6,143 nucleotides of DNA, from positions 1-6,143 of the forward strand of contig DATLBB010000086.1 of the NCBI GenBank assembly GCA_035527155.1, in the 5' to 3' direction. Position 1 is the stretch's first letter. Every line of letters begins with the position of its first letter. The stretch is from CS2-K091 sp035527155. Its GTDB lineage: Bacteria; Planctomycetota; Phycisphaerae; Sedimentisphaerales; Anaerobacaceae. Made by a program: the position numbers and the translations under genes. Positions 1 through 4,757 of the stretch are shown piece by piece. The notes under the pieces are model-generated. The model did not search any database, was not told where the DNA came from, and saw only the letters and a list, made by a program, of their open reading frames with translations.

Positions 1-374
1 GCCCGCGGGCTTATGTCCGGCCGAACACAATTTAACCGGTCCATGTCCTCAAAGTAACTGCGGGTATAGTACTCCGCCAACGCCATCGGGTGCTTCCTTT
101 CCTTTTTCGCCGCCACGACGAGCTTATCTTCACCTTCATCAGCATCATCGGTTAAATGGCCCACATCCGTTATGTTCTGCACATAAGTAACGCTATATCT
201 CAGATAGCGAAGGTATCGAACCAGAACATCAAAGCTGACATAACTCTTCGCATGTCCCAGATGTGCGTGGCCGTATACGGTCGGGCCGCAGACATATATG
301 CCAACCCAGCCTTCCTTCAATGGCTTGAACTCCTCTTTCCTTCTTGTCAGACTGTTATATAGCTTCAATCCCAT
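1..374 (-). CDS. cysS: Cysteinyl-tRNA synthetase (CysRS), N-terminal part, cut by window edge
   Basis: Cytoplasmic class I aminoacyl-tRNA synthetase that activates cysteine with ATP and loads it onto tRNA-Cys. The 124 visible codons cover the start of the Rossmann catalytic domain. They show the CysRS opening LKLYNSLTRRKEEF, then YVCGPTVYGHAHLGHAKSY with Cys29 (the first ligand of the catalytic zinc) and HLGH at 38-41 (the HIGH motif that binds ATP). NITDVGHLTDDADEGEDK follows at about 68-84; this is the CysRS form with an acidic insertion. The KMSKS loop and the tRNA-binding C-terminal half lie beyond the left edge. The ATG at 374-372 was chosen because it gives the usual family N-terminus and has AGAAGG 11 nt upstream. 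The frame stays open upstream as far as a TGA at 380-378, one codon before this ATG. The gene is divergent from the ABC operon. Identification is secure; only the N-terminus can be judged. Confidence 0.97.
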   Translation of the reverse strand, partial: MGLKLYNSLTRRKEEFKPLKEGWVGIYVCGPTVYGHAHLGHAKSYVSFDVLVRYLRYLRYSVTYVQNITDVGHLTDDADEGEDKLVVAAKKERKHPMALAEYYTRSYFEDMDRLNCVRPDISPR

Positions 375-408
375 TTTTCAAATTGCCTTCTGACACCGAT
401 TAACGCTT

Positions 409-430
409 GCCGTATCGGCTAAGATACGGC
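409..430 (-). promoter_or_regulatory. Hairpin in the cysS leader
   Basis: Perfect 8-bp inverted repeat, GCCGTATC and GATACGGC, with a 6-nt loop, ending 35 nt upstream of the cysS start codon. No U-run follows on either strand, so it is not a simple intrinsic terminator. A second GCCGTA lies just upstream in the transcript (442-437) and could pair with the same TACGGC, giving two exclusive foldings. I see no T-box signature (no AGGGUGGNACCGCG-like element), so control by tRNA-Cys is not supported. Confidence 0.4.
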
Positions 431-509
431 CCCGTTTACGGCCTAATAATATACCTGCTCGTAATAAAACGCCACAATAACCTTTTTTACAGGCGGCTAC
501 AAATTGAAA

Positions 510-537
510 AGTATATCTGATTTGACTTCGTCCGCAA
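510..537 (-). promoter_or_regulatory. Candidate sigma70-type promoter for cysS
   Basis: Read on the minus strand, TTGCGG (537-532) and TATACT (515-510) are separated by 16 nt. The -10 box matches five of six consensus positions and the -35 box three. Transcription would start near 503, giving a leader of about 130 nt that contains the hairpin at 409-430. A second, weaker pair lies closer to the gene: TTGTGG (477-472) and TATATT (453-448), spaced 18 nt. Consensus matching only; this phylum's promoter preferences are not known to me. Confidence 0.35.
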
Positions 538-569
538 GGCCGAATTAGACGATAGTCGTTAGTATTTAG

Positions 570-598
570 TTGACGGATTAGGGATTGTGGGGTATTTT
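570..598 (+). promoter_or_regulatory. Candidate sigma70-type promoter of the ABC transporter operon
   Basis: TTGACG (570-575) and TATTTT (593-598) are exactly 17 nt apart, matching five of six and four of six consensus positions. The predicted start near 605 gives a leader of about 70 nt before the ATPase gene. A similar pair with the same spacing and the same -10 hexamer occurs upstream of ruvA (2762-2790). Confidence 0.42.
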
Positions 599-637
599 GG
601 GGGGCAGCAACAAGGGAAGACATCAGGGTAGTGGAAG

Positions 638-655
638 ATCTTTGCAAACAAAGAT
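638..655 (+). promoter_or_regulatory. Small hairpin upstream of the ABC ATPase ribosome-binding site
   Basis: ATCTTTG (638-644) and CAAAGAT (649-655) form a perfect 7-bp stem with a CAAA loop. It ends 10 nt before the GGGAG ribosome-binding site at 666-670. No U-tract follows directly, so it is not a terminator. It could affect initiation or mRNA stability. The stem is AT-rich and short enough to have arisen by chance. Confidence 0.3.
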
Positions 656-673
656 AAAGTTTCTTGGGAGCAC

Positions 674-1459
674 ATGGATATGATAAACGTAGTCAATGTG
701 TGGCACCATTACGGTATTAAGCCCATTCTTAGAGATGTTTCTTTGAAAGTTGAGCCCGGCGAATTAGTGGCTGTAATGGGGCCTAACGGAATGGGCAAGA
801 GCACCCTGCTTGGTCTTATGGCTGGAGTGCTGTGGCCCATCAAGGGTTACGTTGAAATCGACGGGCATCAACGTCGCAATTCCGTTGAAGAGGAAATCGA
901 GATTCGCAAGAAAATCGTTTATCTTCCCGACAATCCTTACCTGCCCTTGTATAACACCGGCCGAGAGTTTTTGCTCGCCGTGGGCAGACTCTATGAGGTT
1001 GAAGAAGAACGTTTGATGGAACACGCCGAACAACTCGTGAAACTCTTCGATTTACAGGAAAATGCCGATGCACCCATCCGTTCCTATTCAACGGGACAAA
1101 AGAAAAAAATCGGGATATGTTCGGCATTGATAACGAAGGCTCCTATTCTTATCCTTGATGAGCCGTTTTCCGGCGGGCTTGACTCCTCGGCCCTGCTTGC
1201 TTTAAGCCAGATATTAAAACGCCTTGCTGACCGCAAGGATGTCACCGTGGTTATGGCTGTTCCCGTACCTGAACTGGTCGAATCGCTGGCGCATAAGATA
1301 GCAATCATAGCCCACGGAAAAATACTCGCTTACGATACGGCCGACGGCCTAAGGAGAACCGCAGGCTCTACGGGCGATTTGGCCAAAGTTCTCGAAGCAC
1401 TGATTCATCCCGAGGTGTTTAAGAACATCGAAAGCTATCTGGACGGGAGGATATCATGA
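674..1459 (+). CDS. ABC transporter ATP-binding protein with non-canonical Q- and H-loops
   Basis: Cytoplasmic nucleotide-binding subunit that would power a membrane partner by ATP binding and hydrolysis. Visible motifs: Walker A GPNGMGKST (36-44), ABC signature YSTGQKKK (138-145; STGQ replaces SGGQ, as in ABCA/Nat-type exporters), Walker B ILILDEP (158-164) with catalytic Glu163, and D-loop GGLD (167-170). The Q-loop position reads VYLPDNP, so Asp86 stands where Gln is usual. The H-loop position, just before ELVESLAHKIAII, reads AVPVPE, so Pro197 replaces the switch His. A 50-residue tail after the domain is of ordinary length. The ATG at 674 lies only 3 nt after GGGAG (666-670); the ATG at 680 has better spacing (9 nt) and would give MINVVNVWHHYG, so 680 may be the true start. 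The gene overlaps the next by ATGA, so the two are probably translationally coupled. The substrate cannot be told. Confidence 0.93.
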   Translation: MDMINVVNVWHHYGIKPILRDVSLKVEPGELVAVMGPNGMGKSTLLGLMAGVLWPIKGYVEIDGHQRRNSVEEEIEIRKKIVYLPDNPYLPLYNTGREFLLAVGRLYEVEEERLMEHAEQLVKLFDLQENADAPIRSYSTGQKKKIGICSALITKAPILILDEPFSGGLDSSALLALSQILKRLADRKDVTVVMAVPVPELVESLAHKIAIIAHGKILAYDTADGLRRTAGSTGDLAKVLEALIHPEVFKNIESYLDGRIS

Positions 1460-2631
1460 ACCGAAATTGGCGTCAAGTTTTACCACCCCGACTTATTACG
1501 ATCATTTTTTGTACGGGGTATCTACTCACCTACCTTATGGATCTCTATATCATTCGTTTGGGCAGTCCAGTTCCAAAGGAGATCGGCACAATCCGAATGC
1601 CTTTAATAGTTGTAGCCTCAGTCTTGTACGGATACTATCGTGTTCGAGCTTTTCATCCGTTTTACAGCAGGAAATATAGGGAATGGCTGTGCCTGACACC
1701 CTGGTCCGTGGATAAGCCGCTTCCCAAGGGTCCTGTTCATCTTATATGGGCCGATCTGATTACATTAGTGCCATTGACAGTCCTTGCCTATTTCAACTAC
1801 TCTTTTTATACTTGCGTGCCGATTATCGTGTTTTTGGGTGTGTATTTGGTTCTGACTTGCATCACGTTTGAGGACGAGCAAGGTTCTTTTACAGTGCTTT
1901 TGCTTTTTCTTGCGCCTTTTACCATTTATCCCTTTGCGAATCAGTACATTGCGCTTTTAGTACTTGTACTTCTTTACATTCTATGTTGGGTCAGCTTGCG
2001 CCAATTCTTTCGAGGCTTTCCTTGGAACACCAAATACTGGAAGACTGACATTGTCAAGGAATGGCGAGCACAAGCCATAAGACAGCGTGTGATAGGATGG
2101 CCTTTCAAATACCTTAACGTTTATGAAGCTTCCAAGATATCTGCTTCGGAGGCTTTTCTGATGAGCTTACTACTGACTTGGTGGCTTCACGTTATTAGAT
2201 GGGTAATTGGGGAATCTTTTAGTTTGGGTTGGTTAGTGATGTTAGCCATATATGTCGCTTTATTCAGGGCCATTATCTATGCCGGTATCTACAGACCGCC
2301 TATCAGTCTGCTGGGTCGTATTTTCACCGGCCGATTGATAATCCCCAGCTATGACAAGATTTTCATCGCTCCAATTTGCATCTTTATTGCAGGGACGATA
2401 CTTCCTCTTGCTCTTGGTCATTTGGGTCTTGACCAAGTTTGGAATTTTGAATTGTGTTTTTTCCTGATTTTCTTTTTGGCCTTATCGTTACCTCCCACAT
2501 TGAAAAAGTGGCGATTCACCGGTGCGTATCGGATCGGCCGCCATGTCCAGTCGTATCAATCAAGACCGGTCAGTCCTCAGGACCAGGCAATAGCCACGTT
2601 CTTTTCCAAAAAATTTAAGTCATCTGGGTAA
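1456..2631 (+). CDS. Multi-pass membrane protein, probable permease partner of the upstream ABC ATPase
   Basis: A 391-residue integral membrane protein. I do not recognise a named family. Hydrophobic segments lie at about 14-34, 47-62, 98-113, 118-136, 145-158, 163-185, 233-251, 257-277, 303-322 and 332-348, suggesting nine or ten helices. A hydrophilic loop rich in basic and aromatic residues spans about 186-230, and the tail from 349 is basic and soluble. There is no signal peptide and no large extracellular domain. The start is well set: ATGA overlaps the stop of the ATPase gene and GGGAGG lies 5 nt upstream (1445-1450). That overlap is the main reason to call it the permease. The motif TPWSVDKPLPKGPVHLIW (81-98), between membrane segments, is a possible coupling element or family marker. 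ABC-2-type export is the closest guess; an unrelated membrane protein is possible. I see no clear terminator after its stop. Confidence 0.75.
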   Translation: MNRNWRQVLPPRLITIIFCTGYLLTYLMDLYIIRLGSPVPKEIGTIRMPLIVVASVLYGYYRVRAFHPFYSRKYREWLCLTPWSVDKPLPKGPVHLIWADLITLVPLTVLAYFNYSFYTCVPIIVFLGVYLVLTCITFEDEQGSFTVLLLFLAPFTIYPFANQYIALLVLVLLYILCWVSLRQFFRGFPWNTKYWKTDIVKEWRAQAIRQRVIGWPFKYLNVYEASKISASEAFLMSLLLTWWLHVIRWVIGESFSLGWLVMLAIYVALFRAIIYAGIYRPPISLLGRIFTGRLIIPSYDKIFIAPICIFIAGTILPLALGHLGLDQVWNFELCFFLIFFLALSLPPTLKKWRFTGAYRIGRHVQSYQSRPVSPQDQAIATFFSKKFKSSG

Positions 2632-2689
2632 AAAATACAATCGAAATTTGAATTCCCTTTCCCCGATTAGAGTCGATGGCAGGCTTAAT

Positions 2690-2736
2690 GGGGGCGGGCG
2701 GAATTTTGAATTGCAGGGGCAGGCAGGGGGGGCGGG
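2690..2736 (+). repeat. G-run tract with G-quadruplex potential
   Basis: Runs of 5 G (2690-2694), 3 G (2696-2698), 4 G (2716-2719), 7 G (2726-2732) and 3 G (2734-2736) occur on the plus strand. The segment 2716-2736 fits the pattern of four G-tracts of at least three with loops of 1-7 nt, if the seven-G run is split as GGG-G-GGG. It would sit in the nascent 3' end of the ABC transcript or upstream of the ruvA promoter. Only folding potential is shown. Confidence 0.45.
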
Positions 2737-2761
2737 CATTAAAGAAATACGGATATTTCGC

Positions 2762-2790
2762 TTGATGATTCTGCACATTGTTGTTATTTT
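2762..2790 (+). promoter_or_regulatory. Candidate sigma70-type promoter of ruvAB
   Basis: TTGATG (2762-2767) and TATTTT (2785-2790) are 17 nt apart, each matching four of six consensus positions. The transcript would start near 2797 with a leader of about 158 nt that includes the repeats at 2861-2940. A perfect TTGACA at 2867-2872, inside the direct repeat, has only a poor -10 downstream (TATCAA at 2888-2893, 15-nt spacing) and is the less likely alternative. Confidence 0.3.
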
Positions 2791-2860
2791 ACTTATCTCT
2801 AAAGAAAACCAGGTGGATCTGGATAGTAAATACTCAAAATGAGCATTATTGGTGTTTAGC

Positions 2861-2878
2861 CACGAATTGACACGAATT
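2861..2878. repeat. CACGAATT direct repeat, period 10
   Basis: Two exact copies of CACGAATT (2861-2868 and 2871-2878) are separated by GA, in the context GCCACGAATTGACACGAATT. This resembles short dispersed intergenic repeats I recall from uncultivated bacterial genomes; that resemblance is from memory and cannot be tested within one window. Confidence 0.5.
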
Positions 2879-2904
2879 TTCAGTGGTTATCAAGAATATG
2901 GGTT

Positions 2905-2940
2905 CCTGCTGCCCGCCTTGGCGGACACAAGCTTCGCAGG
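2905..2940. repeat. Nested palindromic repeat immediately upstream of ruvA
   Basis: Outer arms CCTGC (2905-2909) and GCAGG (2936-2940) enclose a second inverted repeat, CCGCC (2913-2917) and GGCGG (2920-2924), with a 2-nt loop. The flanks GGTTCCTGCT and TTCGCAGGGATGACG resemble the dispersed element TTCCTGCTTTCGCAGGAATGAC seen in many environmental genomes. Here the middle appears to be expanded by the inner palindrome. The ruvA ribosome-binding site GAGG (2947-2950) follows directly after the element. Confidence 0.55.
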
Positions 2941-2954
2941 GATGACGAGGCTGT

Positions 2955-3584
2955 ATGATAGCAAGAGTTGAAGGAAAACTTGTCAAACTCGACAGCGAGA
3001 GCGCCCTGGTGCAGGTCGGGGCGGTCGGGTATGAAGTGATGCTGCCCAGCTATTGTGTAAGCGCACTGTCGGACAAAATCGGCGCCGATATTACGCTTTG
3101 CACGATGGAATACTATGAGGGTACGCCGGGCGGCGGAAATCTGATACCGAGAATGGTCGGTTTTTTGAATGCGGGCGAGAGGGATTTTTTCACGAAATTT
3201 ATCAGCGTTAAGGGAATGGGTATCAAAAAGGGATTGCGGTCGTTGAGTATTCCGATAGCTACGATAGCGGCGGTGATAGAGAACGGCGATGATGAGACAC
3301 TATTGTCACTTCCCGGGGTGGGCAAGAGGATGGCCCAGCAGATTATCGCCGAATTACGCGGCAAGTTACAAACTTTCGCAGTTGGGGCCGATGCGGTTAG
3401 CTCAGCGGAAGTGAGATTGAAGCCGTTTCAGGCCGAAGCTCTGGAGATTCTTATCGTCTGGGGTGAGAAAAGAAGCGATGCAATGGAGCTTATCGAATTA
3501 GCGTGCAAGAAGCATCCTGATATAAATTCAGCGGAGGAGCTTGTGCCTTTGGTGTACAGGTTGAAGCAGGGAGTAGAAGTGTAA
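2955..3584 (+). CDS. ruvA: Holliday junction DNA helicase subunit RuvA
   Basis: Tetrameric DNA-binding subunit that recognises four-way Holliday junctions and seats two RuvB rings for branch migration. At 209 residues it is of normal length. The N-terminal OB fold begins MIARVEGKLVKL with VGAVGYEVMLP (21-31). The two helix-hairpin-helix motifs are VKGMGIKKGLRSL (about 85-97) and SLPGVGKRMAQQIIAEL (118-134). Domain III, which contacts RuvB, is FQAEALEILIVWGEKRSDAM (158-177) to the end. The segment T50-F70, corresponding to the E. coli stretch that carries the acidic pin (Glu55-Asp56), is about six residues longer than in E. coli. It reads MEYYEGTPGGGN and has a single acidic residue after Tyr54. 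The ATG is supported by GAGG 4 nt upstream (2947-2950) and by alignment with other RuvA N-termini. It is followed by ruvB after a 69-bp repeat. Confidence 0.96.
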   Translation: MIARVEGKLVKLDSESALVQVGAVGYEVMLPSYCVSALSDKIGADITLCTMEYYEGTPGGGNLIPRMVGFLNAGERDFFTKFISVKGMGIKKGLRSLSIPIATIAAVIENGDDETLLSLPGVGKRMAQQIIAELRGKLQTFAVGADAVSSAEVRLKPFQAEALEILIVWGEKRSDAMELIELACKKHPDINSAEELVPLVYRLKQGVEV

Positions 3585-3586
3585 AA

Positions 3587-3654
3587 TAGTTGGTAGTTCG
3601 TAGTTGTGAGTTCAGAGACTACGAACTACGAATAATGAACTACGAACTAAACTA
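3587..3654 (+). repeat. Inverted and direct repeats filling the ruvA-ruvB gap, with alternative hairpins
   Basis: The left arm GTAGTTCGTAGT (3593-3604) pairs perfectly with ACTACGAACTAC (3618-3629) around a 13-nt loop. A third copy, AACTACGAACTA (3638-3649), pairs perfectly with 3594-3605. That second folding extends by AACTA (3650-3654) against TAGTT (3587-3591) past a two-G bulge, so it includes the A of the ruvB ATG. The two foldings exclude each other. There is no T-run, so it is not a standard terminator. The unit resembles GTAGTTCGTAGTT simple repeats found between genes elsewhere, so a dispersed repeat is a fair alternative to a regulatory element. Confidence 0.75.
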
Positions 3655-4703
3655 TGGCGATAGGAAGAATCATCAGCGGGCAGTCTTTGAATGAGGCGGA
3701 AGAGAGCTTCAACGTCTCACTTCGGCCAAAGTACCTGGACGAATGTGTGGGTCAGTGCAGCGTTAAAGAAAAGCTATCGATCGCCATAACAGCGGCCAAG
3801 CAGAGGTCTGAGCCGTTAGAGCATATTCTGTTTTACGGCCCGCCAGGTCTCGGCAAGACGACCTTGGCTAATGTTGTAGCGAACGAGATGGGGGCAAGGA
3901 TAAGGTGCTCATCAGGGCCGGCTTTGGTAAAGGCCGGTGACGTGATGGGCCTTTTGAGCAATATAAACACAGGCGATGTGCTGTTCATCGATGAGGTCCA
4001 CCGCCTCAGCACGCCGGTCGAAGAGTTTATTTATCCTGCGATGGAAGAGTTCAGGGTCGACTTTACGGTTGACAGCGGTCTGCACGCAAAGACGATAAAC
4101 TTTCCGCTGAAGCGTTTTACGTTAATCGGCGCAACGACACGGGCCGGGCTCCTCAGCGCTCCGCTTCGGAGTCGATTCGGGATGCTGTACCATCTGGTTT
4201 TTTATACCGCCGAAGAGCTGACAGCGATTTTGAGCAGGTCGGCAGGGCTGTTGCAATTGCAGTACGAGGACGGGACGCTGGAACTGATTGCAGGGCGCTC
4301 TCGCGGGGCTCCTCGAGTTGCGAATCGATTATTAAAGCGGGTGCGGGACTACGCGCAAGTGAAAGGCTCAGGAGTGCTTAGTGCCGAAATTGTCGAAAGA
4401 GCGCTGACGATGGAGCAGATTGACTCATTGGGGTTGGATGAGCCGGACAGGGCTTTTTTGCGTGCATTGGCGAGCGTTTATGATGGAGGCCCGGCTGGTA
4501 TTGATGCCATTGCGGCAACGCTCGGCGAAGAAAGGGACACCCTCGAAGATGTGGTGGAGCCGTATCTTTTGCAGATAGGTTTTTTACGCCGAACCAAAAG
4601 GGGCAGAGAAATTACCAGAGCAGCCTGCGAACATTTAGGGCTTAAACTCCAGAGAAAGAAACGCGATTCCAAACAGCCTGAGCTGTTCAAGCAGGACGAG
4701 TAG
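3654..4703 (+). CDS. ruvB: Holliday junction branch migration ATPase RuvB
   Basis: Hexameric AAA+ motor that pulls DNA through the RuvA-bound junction during recombinational repair. The 349 residues show the whole family layout: N-terminal SLRPKYLDECVGQ (22-34), Walker A GPPGLGKT (62-69), Walker B LFIDEVHRL (110-118, with Asp113 and Glu114) and sensor 1 GATTRAG (159-165). The arginine finger lies in LRSRFG (171-176) and sensor 2 in GAPRVANR (218-225, Arg221). The C-terminal winged helix carries GPAGIDAIAATLGEERDTLE (279-298) and LLQIGFLRRTKRGREI (305-320). The N-terminus MAIGRIISGQSL fits the family, so the ATG at 3654 is well placed. No Shine-Dalgarno sequence is visible in the 20 nt before it, which are repeat sequence. 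It is presumably co-transcribed with ruvA. No motif is missing, so an active motor is expected. Confidence 0.97.
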   Translation: MAIGRIISGQSLNEAEESFNVSLRPKYLDECVGQCSVKEKLSIAITAAKQRSEPLEHILFYGPPGLGKTTLANVVANEMGARIRCSSGPALVKAGDVMGLLSNINTGDVLFIDEVHRLSTPVEEFIYPAMEEFRVDFTVDSGLHAKTINFPLKRFTLIGATTRAGLLSAPLRSRFGMLYHLVFYTAEELTAILSRSAGLLQLQYEDGTLELIAGRSRGAPRVANRLLKRVRDYAQVKGSGVLSAEIVERALTMEQIDSLGLDEPDRAFLRALASVYDGGPAGIDAIAATLGEERDTLEDVVEPYLLQIGFLRRTKRGREITRAACEHLGLKLQRKKRDSKQPELFKQDE

Positions 4704-4757
4704 TCAATTCAAAAAGTGTGAATACGTCTACCGGAGTTGGGGATTAAGTTTGAAAAT

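Larger units (their letters stand above)
2632..2954. other. Repeat-rich intergenic region between the ABC operon and ruvA
   Basis: A 323-bp stretch with no convincing gene. From left to right it holds an AT-rich segment, a G-run tract (2690-2736), a possible promoter (2762-2790), a CACGAATT direct repeat (2861-2878) and a nested palindrome (2905-2940) ending 14 bp before ruvA. A 64-codon TTG-initiated frame (2648-2842) crosses it, but it has no ribosome-binding site, no recognisable motif and is partly built from G-run sequence. I see no rho-independent terminator for the ABC operon. ruvC, often found upstream of ruvA, is not here. Confidence 0.7.

Noticed and set aside
156..362. 68-codon plus-strand frame
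   Set aside because: It lies entirely antisense to the securely identified cysS coding sequence.
378..647. 89-codon minus-strand frame directly upstream of and in frame with cysS, ending one codon before its ATG
   Set aside because: It begins at TTG with no ribosome-binding site, covers the likely cysS promoter and leader hairpin, has no recognisable motif, and ends in a clear TGA. CysRS normally starts where the ATG at 374 lies, so it is neither an extension nor a likely gene.
375..673. T-box riboswitch upstream of cysS
   Set aside because: The conserved T-box bulge sequence and antiterminator/terminator pair are absent; only a single hairpin with an alternative arm is seen.
674..2631. Defence or antimicrobial-export island
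   Set aside because: The operon has only an ATPase and a membrane protein, with no toxin, nuclease, peptide precursor or immunity gene nearby, and is flanked by housekeeping genes.
2648..2842. 64-codon plus-strand frame in the ABC-ruvA gap
   Set aside because: It has a TTG start without a ribosome-binding site, its composition is dominated by G-run sequence, and there is no motif or family resemblance. Most likely a chance frame in non-coding DNA.
2861..2940. CRISPR array
   Set aside because: There are only two very short copies with a 2-nt gap and an unrelated palindrome. No regular spacers and no cas genes are present.
3593..3629. Rho-independent terminator between ruvA and ruvB
   Set aside because: The 12-bp stem is AT-rich and not followed by a T-run, and ruvA and ruvB would be expected to share a transcript.
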